A stretch of 64,000 bases of DNA, taken from contig CAYXVF010000011.1 in the NCBI GenBank assembly GCA_964468125.1, positions 1 through 64,000 on the forward strand. The letters are read 5' to 3'. The translations under genes and the position numbers were made by a program. Shown here in pieces: positions 1 through 7,683 of this stretch; the stretch's first letter is position 1, and each line of letters begins with the position of its first letter. The notes beneath the pieces were generated by a model. It saw only the letters and a program-made list of their open reading frames with translations. It made no database searches and had not been told where the DNA came from. The stretch comes from CAYXVF01 sp964468125. Lineage in GTDB: Bacteria; Myxococcota; XYA12-FULL-58-9; CAYXVF01.

Positions 1-768
1 GTCCGAGCCAAGGCACCGATCACAGCGATCAGGAACACCGTCGTTATCGGTATCGATCGCGTCGTTTCCGCCCTGGCAGACATCGCAGGCGTCCGGCACG
101 CCGTCCCCGTCGACGTCACCGGTGTCGGGGCCATTCGCGCAGATATCGCAACCGTCGGGAACACCATCGAGATCCGCGTCGGCCAGGTCGTCGGGATTCG
201 CTTCGGCTGAACACACGTCACAAGAATCTGGAACAGTGTCGCCGTCGCTATCGACCCCGTCGTCGTCAAAGCCGATACACGAATCACAGGCATTTGGAAT
301 TCCGTCACCGTCACTGTCGAGGAAGTCATTACCACCGGCGCATTGGTCGCACGCGTCAGGAACACCGTCGAGGTCATCGTCGAGCGCGTCGTTCTCGCCC
401 GGACAAGCGTCGCACGCGTCGGGGACTCCGTCAGCGTCGTCATCGAGCAGGTCGTCACCCAGAAGACAGACATCGCACGCGTTGGGAACACCGTCTCGGT
501 CGCTGTCGATAGGGTCACTCCCCGCTGCGCAGATGTCGCAGCCATTCGGAACTCCGTCGGTATCGTCGTCGTCGGAGTCGTCAAATCCCGGGCAGGCGTC
601 GCACGCGTCGGGGACTCCGTCAGCGTCGCCGTCGATTCGGTCGTCGCCCCGCGCGCATACGTCGCATGCATCGGGCACACCATCAGCGTCTTCATCGAGG
701 CGATCATCGCCTTCTGGGCAGAGGTCGTTCCCGTCGGCTACGCCGTCGCCATCGCGGTCGCTCAATAA
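1..768. repeat. Tandem ~63-bp coding repeats (TSP3 units)
   Basis: About eleven imperfect 63-bp units, each encoding one 21-residue calcium-binding repeat of the minus-strand lipoprotein. Units diverge enough to be coding repeats rather than a simple satellite, but several stay nearly identical at DNA level, which would favour recombination. Confidence 0.8.
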
Positions 769-942
769 GCTCACGTCACCGACGCACGTGCCAGTAAACA
801 CGCTGCAAACGTCGTCGCCTAAACAATCCTCGTCAGACGCGCATCCAATGACGGCGCTGGATGGGGTGGTGAGGTCGCGCGTGCACGAAAACGGCGCCAG
901 CCCCAGTATCACGAGCGCGACGATTCGGAAGCGAGTCAGCAT
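1..942 (-). CDS. Thrombospondin type-3 repeat lipoprotein (3' end outside window)
   Basis: An open frame runs from an ATG at 942 for 314 codons to the window edge without a stop, so the C-terminus is missing. The N-terminus has a hydrophobic signal ending LAPFSC (Cys20), a plausible lipobox. After a short Cys-containing segment come about eleven copies of a ~21-residue Asp-rich unit of the form DxDGVPDACDxC, typical of thrombospondin type-3 calcium-binding repeats. Such proteins are usually cell-surface lipoproteins in Myxococcota; a ligand or partner cannot be inferred. No strong Shine-Dalgarno is visible. The plus-strand frames over this region are low-complexity antisense shadows. Confidence 0.8.
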   Translation of the reverse strand, partial: MLTRFRIVALVILGLAPFSCTRDLTTPSSAVIGCASDEDCLGDDVCSVFTGTCVGDVSLLSDRDGDGVADGNDLCPEGDDRLDEDADGVPDACDVCARGDDRIDGDADGVPDACDACPGFDDSDDDDTDGVPNGCDICAAGSDPIDSDRDGVPNACDVCLLGDDLLDDDADGVPDACDACPGENDALDDDLDGVPDACDQCAGGNDFLDSDGDGIPNACDSCIGFDDDGVDSDGDTVPDSCDVCSAEANPDDLADADLDGVPDGCDICANGPDTGDVDGDGVPDACDVCQGGNDAIDTDNDGVPDRCDRCLGSD

Positions 943-1312
943 GGAGCAGCGCACAGCCCTATGAGCCGCAGCATGGGTCTGCAGCTGCTGCTTTGAGCGT
1001 CGAGTGAAGATCGACGGAGAACCATCCAGAAAAGTATGGTCGTGTTCATGCCTCGTCGCCAGCGAAACCGCCGCCGATTTTTCGACCTTCTCGTCGCGGT
1101 AGTGCTTCGAGGGGCGAGCTGCGCCCGTGCCTACGACAGCAATGCGGCCCGTACGATCCTGTTGCTTCTCTGCGAGATTTAACCCAACGCAGTCTGCGGT
1201 GGGGGTTCAGGGTAAAATGGCGCGCGGTAACCGCTGTTGCATGTGGTGCTCTCATAGCGTCGAGCTGCGGTTCGGACACCCCCCCGCGCGCTGTTTCGTA
1301 TCCGAGTGCTCG
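943..1312. other. Intergenic stretch without a recognised gene
   Basis: About 370 bp upstream of the minus-strand repeat lipoprotein and downstream of vapC. Only short overlapping frames are present, none with recognisable protein features. A 45-codon plus-strand frame starts at 1048 but has no convincing ribosome binding site. It should contain the lipoprotein promoter, which I cannot place. Confidence 0.5.
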
Positions 1313-1744
1313 TCATGTTTCGAGTGGATTCGTCCACCTGAGGGATGAGAAACGGCCGAAGTCGCCATCGGCCGAGCACAACGCCAAACCGTGCTCGATC
1401 GCCAGCGCCGCCAGGTGCGCGTCCATGACGAGCTTGGGGGATATTCCGCCGGGAGCGAGAAGACTCGAGAGCACGGCTTCGTGTTCGTCGGTCGCGCAAG
1501 GACACCAAGTGACATCAAGCGCGAGCCAGGATCGAATCTGCTCCCAGGCGGCTGCCATGGAGAGCGGCCTCGCAAAGAGCCGGGTATTTGTCGACAGTCG
1601 AAGGAAGGCGAGCAATGACTCCCACGGCAGACCTACGCGATCGGCGCCGTTGAGTTTTCCATCCAGCCAGCTATGCGCGACGACGTGTTCATCAAAACTC
1701 GCCATTTTTGCGTACAACAAGAGATTCGCGTCGACGAGGATCAC
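1313..1744 (-). CDS. vapC: VapC-like PIN-domain ribonuclease toxin
   Basis: A 143-residue PIN-domain protein. The acidic residues expected of the Mg2+ site are visible: D5 in ILVDANLLLY, E42 in LPWES, an Asp in VMDAHLAALA, and an Asp in SADGDFGRF. The family cleaves tRNA or other RNA and arrests growth until neutralised by its antitoxin. The GTG start overlaps the stop of the upstream antitoxin gene (GTGA), so the pair is translationally coupled. Length matches the family. Whether it is still toxic is unknown, but all key residues are present. It sits in an otherwise decaying accessory region, a common location for such modules. Confidence 0.85.
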   Translation of the reverse strand: MILVDANLLLYAKMASFDEHVVAHSWLDGKLNGADRVGLPWESLLAFLRLSTNTRLFARPLSMAAAWEQIRSWLALDVTWCPCATDEHEAVLSSLLAPGGISPKLVMDAHLAALAIEHGLALCSADGDFGRFSSLRWTNPLET

Positions 1745-1992
1745 CGAAAGTCCTCTCCCTCAGCGAAGGCGAGCAAGTCGTGAACGCTGTGCACGCCCGT
1801 CACCGCTGGCGGGTCCGGATCGTGCGGGGGCGTTCGGTAGGGTTCCGAGCGCCGGGGCACTTCGCTCTCGAGCTCTTTGAGCCCACGCCGCAATGCGGCG
1901 TTGATCACGGCTTTCCGCCCCGCTCCGGTTCGCTTCTCGACCGCGCGAAGCTGCGCTTCGACATCCGGCTCCAGGGTCAGTGTGGTTCTCAT
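1741..1992 (-). CDS. vapB: VapB-like ribbon-helix-helix antitoxin
   Basis: An 83-residue protein starting MRTTLTLEPDVEAQL. The N-terminal beta strand followed by two predicted helices, including RKAVINAALRRGL, is a ribbon-helix-helix DNA-binding domain. The C-terminal half is charged and Pro-rich, as in antitoxin tails that wrap the toxin. I chose the ATG at 1992 because the domain begins there; an upstream in-frame ATG adds 12 residues without domain content. It is the first gene of the pair and should autorepress the operon from its own promoter, as known for VapBC. Confidence 0.8.
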   Translation of the reverse strand: MRTTLTLEPDVEAQLRAVEKRTGAGRKAVINAALRRGLKELESEVPRRSEPYRTPPHDPDPPAVTGVHSVHDLLAFAEGEDFR

Positions 1993-2437
1993 ACGTGCAG
2001 CGCTATCGCTCTGATGTCGAATCGTCAAGATGATGATGCTCGCGCATCAATAAAAGATAATTTGATCGAGAGAGCTGCGTGAGCCTGGTGCCCGCGACAA
2101 AGAAGTACGCACCCACGAGCAGGCGCATATCGCTGCGTCGAGGACTCCGTCAGCGTCGCCGTCGATTCGGTCGTCGCCCCGCGCGCATACGTCGCATGCA
2201 TCGGGCACACCATTGCACCTTTGAGGGTGGTTGTCGGTACGCTGTCACCTCCCATACGCCGTAGAGCCGCATCAACGCAGGGGTGAGCTGTTCAAAACGC
2301 TGGGGCGGGACGACGTCACTGACAGGCAGGGTTGTAACTGAGACGGTCAGAGACAACAGCGCTATCTTCTACAAAACGGCGGAACTGGCGGGCCTTCGAG
2401 AGCATCGAAAAACACCTAACGAGGGCAGGTTGAGGTA
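1993..2437. other. Intergenic region carrying a displaced repeat copy
   Basis: About 445 bp with no supportable gene. It should hold the vapBC promoter at its left end, near a fairly AT-rich stretch at 2036-2068. Its main identifiable content is a 72-bp block identical to part of the repeat lipoprotein gene. Confidence 0.5.
2142..2213 (-). repeat. 72-bp exact copy of a TSP3 unit from 612-683
   Basis: Bases 2142-2213 are identical to 612-683 in the same orientation. Identity continues about seven bases to the left with a single mismatch (611 versus 2141). In the lipoprotein it encodes part of a calcium-binding repeat; here it lies outside any gene. This is a duplicated fragment, not a functional repeat. 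Confidence 0.9.
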
Positions 2438-2880
2438 ATGTCACATCGGGGTGACTTATACCGGCGATTTGGACCCATGGTTCTCCGTCGTTGTCGGGCT
2501 TTGCTCCTCAACGAGGAGGATGCCGTGGACGCGATGCAAGATACGTTCGTGCGGGTTTCGCGACATGCTGATCGGCTCGACGATCGGGCCCCTGCATCCT
2601 TGCTCTATCGCATGGCGACTCACGTGTGCCTGAATGAATTCCGAAGCCGAAAGCGCAGGCCGGAAACGCCGGATCAAGAACTCTTGCAGCAGATCGCATG
2701 CACACTCGAATCGGGTCTCCATGACGCGCGCTCGCTTCTGCGCAGGCTCTTCCGCGGCGAAAAGGAGAGTACGCAGCTTCTCGCAGTCCTCCACTTCGTT
2801 GACGGACTCACCCTAGAGCAAACCGCACGCGAGGTGGGTCTATCTCTATCGGGAGCCGAATCAACGGGCTGGGCGAGATG
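2438..2880 (+). pseudogene. Truncated ECF-like RNA polymerase sigma factor
   Basis: The frame from the ATG at 2438 carries sigma-70 region 2 features (LLNEEDAVDAMQDTFVRV, then RMATHVCLNEFRSRKRR) and the start of region 4 (VDGLTLEQTAREVGLSLSG). The frame is lost at about 2850. The expected continuation of the region 4 helix (SRINGLGEM) appears in the +1 frame. The downstream frame then runs into unrelated sequence, so the helix-turn-helix is broken. It looks like the first gene of a sigma factor/caspase module that has decayed. A sequencing indel is possible, but the neighbours are also broken. Confidence 0.7.
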
Positions 2881-3072
2881 GCCCCGCCTCGCGCTTGCGG
2901 CTCCCATCGCGATCGCGGCGTGTCGCCCGAGCTCGAACCGAGCACACTCCAGGCGCTCCCTCATAGTTACCAGCTGGATGATGCACCGGGCTTCGAGCGT
3001 TTCTTCCTGGTCATCCACGCTGAGCCGTTTTCGATACCGCTACGCCGTGTCCGACGCACGGTCAGTGGCTGA
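2854..3072 (+). pseudogene. Fragment of the gene between sigma factor and caspase
   Basis: In the +1 frame relative to the sigma factor, residues PSTLQALPHSYQLDDAPGFE and FFLVIHAEPFSIPL are encoded. They resemble the C-terminal piece of the small protein that, as I recall, sits between the sigma factor and caspase genes in such loci. Its N-terminal part is absent, so sigma factor and this gene appear joined by a deletion. The frame ends at a TGA at 3072. The family assignment is an inference. Confidence 0.4.
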
Positions 3073-3761
3073 TGTGTTAGAGAGACTCGGCGGGCTTGCC
3101 GCCGAAGACCGAGTCGTATTGGCCACGCCGAGTCGAGAAGAGTTCGTGAACCAGCTGTTTCGATTTACCAACAAGGTTCGCAGCGCACGCGAAGCGGGGC
3201 AGCGTGTCGAAGCCCTGATGTACTACTCCGGGCACTCGAACGAGACGGGACTTCTGTTGGGAGTCGAGGCTTTCAGTTACCGGGATTTGCGAGAGGCGTT
3301 TAGCGCTTTGGACGCTGATGTCCGGGTTGCGATCATCGACTCCTGCGCATCGGGAGCTCTGACCCGAAGTAAGGGAGGGAAGCACGGCCCCGCGCTCCGG
3401 CTTGACGCTTCGGCGCAGGCCAGGGGTAGCGCCATCCTGACCTCCGCATCAGCAAGCGCAGGAATCCGATGAACTCGGTGCCTCGTTTTTCACGCACTAC
3501 CTTCTCAGTGGCCTTCGCGGTGCGGCCGATGGAAATGGCGATGGCCGAATCACGCTCTCCGAAGCGTACCAGTTCGCCTACGAGGAGACCCTTCGGCGTA
3601 CAGAGCGAACCCGATTCGGGGCCCAGCACGCGAGCTACGAGTTTCGTCTCGCCGGCAGCGGGGATCTCATCCTGACCGACACGCGTTTCACCGACTCGAT
3701 GGAGCTCAGTTCGCAGGTCTTTGGGCCAGTACTGAAGGCGGTGCCGATGCGACGCAGCTGA
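3037..3761 (+). pseudogene. Frameshifted caspase-family (C14) peptidase remnant
   Basis: The first part (3037 to about 3450) encodes YAVSDARSVADVLERLGG, the His motif YYSGHSNETG and the Cys motif IIDSCASGALTRSKGG, the catalytic dyad of caspase-like peptidases. The frame closes at 3472, but a one-base shift near 3450 restores QESDELGASFFTHYLLSGLR and an EF-hand-like DGNGDGRITLSEA through to a TGA at 3761. The catalytic core therefore survives in two frames. No start codon or N-terminal strand is intact. In related loci the intact protein continues into beta-repeats, seen next in other frames. Confidence 0.75.
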
Positions 3762-4455
3762 GTGGCGCGGTTGCCCGTGTCGGCGGCGGTCTCTACGGTG
3801 TACAAGCGGGCTTGGCGGCGTCGATCATCGAGGGTGATGCCTTCGCGGCGCAATTTTCAGGACTGAACATCGCAGCTTTGGATTTTAAGGGTGCGCAACT
3901 GACCGGTGCGGTGAAGGTCGTAGGGGGCGAACTCGACGGCATGCAAGCGGCCGGCTATTGAGTATCGCGAGCGGCGGTGTTGGTGGCGCACAGTTCGCGG
4001 GCGTTCTCAACTTCAGTGGGGGACCGGTTACTGGAGCTCAGGTCGGCTTGGTCAACGTCGCTCTAGGCACGGTGGCGGGGACCCAGGTCGGCGTGATCAA
4101 CATCGCTGAGCGCTACGAGAGCGATGCCCCCGCTGGGCTCCTCAACCTCGTACGCCAAGGCCAGCTGCATCTGGATCTATGGACGAGTGACATCTTTCTG
4201 AGCAACGTCGGCGTTCGGTTCGGAAGCAAACACGTTTACACGCTCGTAGCTTTCGGTGCTCAATCAGCCCTTGATGGGCGTCTCGCTCGCTCTGGGTACA
4301 CCGCCGGAGTCGGGAGCCGCTTTTCCGTGTCCGAAGACAATTGGGCTGCCATTGACGCAAGTGCCACCCCCCTCCGCTTTGGCGACCAAGAGAGCTCACT
4401 TCCCGAGTACTTTGATACACTGCCGTGTCCAGCCCAGGAATCTGGAGGTTTGTGA
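3740..4455 (+). pseudogene. LA_2272-like surface-repeat C-terminal remnant
   Basis: Two frames in succession (about 3740-3961, then 3958-4455) encode repeated GAQxxGxxNxA units such as AAQFSGLNIAALDFKGAQLT and GAQVGLVNVALGTVAGTQVG, ending in a beta-strand-rich segment (LDLWTSDIFLSNVGVRFGSK). These repeats are typical of LA_2272-family surface proteins and form the C-terminal half of caspase proteins in such loci. The region joining them to the caspase core is missing, indicating a deletion as well as frameshifts. The last frame overlaps the peroxidase start. Confidence 0.6.
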
Positions 4456-5411
4456 TGCGACGCTCGTGGATGATTGTGGTCGCTTGCGTGGCGTTTTTGG
4501 CGGGCTGCGGTGGTCTCGAGCCGATCACGTTAGCGCCTGAGTTGCCTGCGCTTTCACCCACGCAGAGGGCAACGGTGGAGCTCGGCCGGGATCTCTTCTT
4601 TGATTCGCAACTCTCCGGCGACGGAACGGTCTCCTGCGCGACCTGTCACGTTCCGGAACAAGCTGGCGCCGAGAACGCGCAGGTGTCGACAGGGATCAAC
4701 GGTCAGCTGACTCGCCGAAATTCTCCGACCGTATTCAATGTCGGTCTCAAGGAGCTGTTCTTCTGGGACGGTCGCGCGGGTTCCCTGGAGGAGCAAGCTC
4801 TCATGCCACTGTTTGACCCCGGCGAGATGGGGGCGAACGAAGCGGATGTGTTGGCATATCTCGCGACTTACAGAGCTCAGTTCGACGCCGCGTTTCCCGG
4901 GCGATCCGATTCGGTGACGCTCCCCAACCTGGCGAAGGCTTTGGCGGAGTACCAGCGCCATTTGTTGGCGCCGAGCCGGGTGGATGAGTATTTGCGGGAT
5001 GACGTCACAGCTTTAGACACTCGGGAGGTGTCCGGTATGGAGCGATTCGAGGACATGTGTGCTTCGTGCCACGACGGCCCTGGGTTCGGCGGCCGGGACT
5101 TTCGCCGTCTAGGCGAAGAGGAGGAGTGGCCGCCGGATCGGCGAGACGACTTGGGCCTCTTTGAGATCACGGGCGACGACAGCGACCGAATGGTCTTCGT
5201 GGTACCCATCCTGCGCAACGTAGCGCGGACTGCTCCTTATTTTCATGACGGAAGCGTGCCGACGCTCGAGGAGGCCGTCCGGTTGATGGGGCGTCACCAA
5301 GTGGGTGAACAACTCTCGGATGTTGCGGTCGCCGAGCTCGTGGCCTTTCTGAATGCGCTCGACGGCGATCCTCGCTCAGAGCTGCTGCAACCGACCGGCG
5401 GCGATCGTTGA
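4455..5411 (+). CDS. Di-haem cytochrome c peroxidase family lipoprotein
   Basis: A 318-residue protein with a lipobox (FLAGC, Cys18) and two c-type haem sites, CATCH at residues 61-65 and CASCH at 202-206. The conserved segments RNSPTVFNVGL and PYFHDGSVPTLEEAVRLMG place it in the bacterial di-haem peroxidase/MauG superfamily, normally periplasmic and reducing hydrogen peroxide. Lipid anchoring keeps it at the membrane. The ATG at 4455 follows a GGAGG at 4444-4448. I see the fold-level motifs; whether it is a true peroxidase or a MauG-like oxidase is not decided. Confidence 0.88.
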   Translation: MRRSWMIVVACVAFLAGCGGLEPITLAPELPALSPTQRATVELGRDLFFDSQLSGDGTVSCATCHVPEQAGAENAQVSTGINGQLTRRNSPTVFNVGLKELFFWDGRAGSLEEQALMPLFDPGEMGANEADVLAYLATYRAQFDAAFPGRSDSVTLPNLAKALAEYQRHLLAPSRVDEYLRDDVTALDTREVSGMERFEDMCASCHDGPGFGGRDFRRLGEEEEWPPDRRDDLGLFEITGDDSDRMVFVVPILRNVARTAPYFHDGSVPTLEEAVRLMGRHQVGEQLSDVAVAELVAFLNALDGDPRSELLQPTGGDR

Positions 5412-5577
5412 GGCGCGAGCCCTGCGATCCAGCCGAGACACTTTCGGGAGCTATACGGTTGCCCATTGGGTCGAGTGCCCTTATCTCGCGGCGGCAGGCT
5501 GCGACCTCGATCTTTCGGTCCCGTTGACATGGCGCATCAAAGTGCGAAAGCTCTTGGGAGGAAGAACGGAGAGCAGG

Positions 5578-7344
5578 ATGCACTATTACAAAGCACCGAT
5601 TGACGAGTTCATGTTCGTTCTCGACGCCTTCGGGTTCGACGAGATTCAGAAGCTCGAACGTTTCGAGGCCTTTGAGCGGGACACGGTGCGAGCGCTGCTC
5701 GAATCGACCGCGACTGTATTCGACGAGCAGCTTGCTCCCCTGAACAAGTCCGGGGACAGCCAGGGCGTGCAGTGGGACTCCGAGACCCACGAGGTGAAGA
5801 CCCCGGACGGTTTTCGCAAGGCCTACCAGCTCCTGGTACGCGAAGGCATGCTCGGCATCACCGGTCCCGTCGAATACGACGGCGGTGGCGCGCCCGAATC
5901 CGTGCGCTGCTTTATCGGCGAGATCATGGCGTCCGCCAACAAGTCGTTCTCCATGGCGCCCGGGCTCACTCGCGACCTCGTCTCCGCTCTGATGGAACAC
6001 GGTACGGAGGAGCAGAAGAGCTTCTATTTGCCCAAGCTCGTGAGCGGTGAGTGGTCGGGCACGATGTGTCTGACCGAGCCGCAGTGCGGCACCGATCTGG
6101 GTTTGCTCACCACGAAAGCGGAGCCCAACGCCGACGGAAGCTATGCGCTGACCGGAACGAAGATCTGGATTACTTTCGGCGAGCACGATCTCACCGAGAA
6201 CATCATCCACCTGGTGCTCGCGCGTCTGCCGGACGCGCCGCAGGGGATCAAAGGGATTTCGACCTTCCTCGTTCCCAAGATGATCGACGGCGAGCGCAAC
6301 CCGATCTTTTGCACGGGCCTCGAGCACAAAATGGGCATTCACGCCTCGCCCACCTGCGTGATGTCCCTCGAAGGGGCGAAGGGCTTCCTCGTGGGAGAGC
6401 CGCACAAGGGCATGCGCGCGATGTTCACGATGATGAACGAGGCCCGACTCTACGTCGGTCTCGAGGGCGTCTCCCTCGGCGAAGCGGCGTACCAGACCGC
6501 GCTCGCCTTCGCGAAGGACCGGCGCCAATCCAAGGCATTGAATCCCGAGCGTCGGGACAAGGAACATCAGGCGGACAACATTCTCGTGCACCCGGATGTG
6601 CGTCGCATGCTGCTCAACGTGAAGTCGACCAACGAAGCACTTCGGGGTCTCGGCGCTTGGATCGCCCACGAGCTCGACATCGCCGTCGGCTCGGACGATG
6701 AGGCACGGAAGGAGCGGGCCGAAGATTTGGTGGCGCTCCTCACTCCGGTGATCAAGAGCTACGGCACCGAGCGTGGCTTTGAGAACGTGTCCGAGTCCAT
6801 GCAGGTCTGCGGGGGCTCCGGCTACACCGCCGACTGGAACATCGAGCAATACCTCCGCGACGTGCGCATCGCGATGATCTATGAGGGCACGAATCACATT
6901 CAGGCTCTCGACCTCGTTGGGCGCAAGCTCCCTATGAAGGGGGGCCGGCTCCTCAAAGTGTTCAGCGAGGAAGTCACGGCTACGATCGCCGAAGCCAAGG
7001 GTGACGCGCGCATGGCGGAGCTCGTAGGACCGGTCGAGGAGGTCGCCGGTGCGCTCACCAAGGTCACGATGGAACTCTCCGCACGGGTCCAAGAGAATCC
7101 GGAGGTCGTCGGTGCGATCGCATCGCCCTACCTCAACCTTTTTGCCCTCGCGACCCTCGGGCACGTCTGGCTGCGTATGGTGAAATACGCGCTCGACCAC
7201 GAACATCCGCGAGCGGCCACCAAAGTGAAAACCGCGCGCTACTACATGCGCAACGTGCTCCCGGAGTACCGGAAGCTCGTGGCGATCGTCGAGGCGGGCA
7301 CCTCAAACCTGATGGAATTCGAGGTCGAGGAGCTCGCGAGCTAG
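5578..7344 (+). CDS. Acyl-CoA dehydrogenase, DmdC/FadE5-like long form
   Basis: A 588-residue flavoprotein. This is longer than classic ~380-residue acyl-CoA dehydrogenases because it has an N-terminal helical extension (MHYYKAPIDEFMFVLDAFGF) and a C-terminal domain, the layout of DmdC-type enzymes. MCLTEPQCGTDLG and TGTKIWITFGEHD are the FAD-binding middle-domain motifs. MIYEGTNHIQALDL contains the probable catalytic base E436. It catalyses alpha,beta-dehydrogenation of an acyl-CoA thioester; the substrate cannot be read from sequence. The ATG at 5578 was chosen because the extension motif starts there and purine-rich GGAGG lies upstream. Its TAG stop lies inside the left arm of a perfect inverted repeat. 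Confidence 0.92.
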   Translation: MHYYKAPIDEFMFVLDAFGFDEIQKLERFEAFERDTVRALLESTATVFDEQLAPLNKSGDSQGVQWDSETHEVKTPDGFRKAYQLLVREGMLGITGPVEYDGGGAPESVRCFIGEIMASANKSFSMAPGLTRDLVSALMEHGTEEQKSFYLPKLVSGEWSGTMCLTEPQCGTDLGLLTTKAEPNADGSYALTGTKIWITFGEHDLTENIIHLVLARLPDAPQGIKGISTFLVPKMIDGERNPIFCTGLEHKMGIHASPTCVMSLEGAKGFLVGEPHKGMRAMFTMMNEARLYVGLEGVSLGEAAYQTALAFAKDRRQSKALNPERRDKEHQADNILVHPDVRRMLLNVKSTNEALRGLGAWIAHELDIAVGSDDEARKERAEDLVALLTPVIKSYGTERGFENVSESMQVCGGSGYTADWNIEQYLRDVRIAMIYEGTNHIQALDLVGRKLPMKGGRLLKVFSEEVTATIAEAKGDARMAELVGPVEEVAGALTKVTMELSARVQENPEVVGAIASPYLNLFALATLGHVWLRMVKYALDHEHPRAATKVKTARYYMRNVLPEYRKLVAIVEAGTSNLMEFEVEELAS

Positions 7345-7527
7345 GGCGCATCTCACAACTCCGGACCGAGCCAGCGCCGAGAGACGCGTCGCGAGGGCGG
7401 CGCGCGCAGGCTGTCGACACCGCAGTCGTATCCTGCGATACCGCGAGGATGGCGGCAGTCGAGCACGACGGCCGCAGCAACGGATTTCGGGGTCTGGCGA
7501 CGGTAGGGGTTGTGAGATGCGCCCTAG
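7341..7527. repeat. Perfect 19-bp inverted repeat bounding 149 bp
   Basis: 7341-7359 (ctagggcgcatctcacaac) and 7509-7527 are exact reverse complements, and pairing extends about three more bases with a G-U. The left arm contains the stop codon of the acyl-CoA dehydrogenase gene. The enclosed 149 bp is GC-rich and has no credible gene. Together with the remaining bases to 7683 this is the whole intergenic region before the next gene. No terminal duplication is evident, so a miniature transposon is not demonstrated. Confidence 0.85.
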
Positions 7528-7683
7528 TATTCGCCCATTCGCGGCCCTCGTCGCCGAGCCTAGCGGCGCGAGCACGCCCACCGTCGGAATTGGCGGGTGT
7601 TTTTGAGGTCCGTGCGGCCCAAACCCTGGAGTGATCCGTAGGGGCCAGTACAACGTTCACGCGGACCGCGAAAGAGGCCGAAC

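Noticed and set aside
1..768. CRISPR-like regular repeats
   Set aside because: Units are 63 bp with no unique spacers and encode in-frame calcium-binding repeats.
122..964. Long Ser-rich open frames on the plus strand across the repeat tract
   Set aside because: They are antisense of the Asp-rich calcium-binding repeats; the minus-strand frame has a signal peptide and a known repeat type, the plus-strand frames only low-complexity Ser/Pro.
5167..7206. 679-codon minus-strand frame
   Set aside because: Antisense shadow of the acyl-CoA dehydrogenase gene; no domain motifs.
7341..7527. Miniature transposon (MITE)
   Set aside because: Inverted ends are present but no target-site duplication is evident and no second copy is seen in the window; kept only as an inverted repeat.
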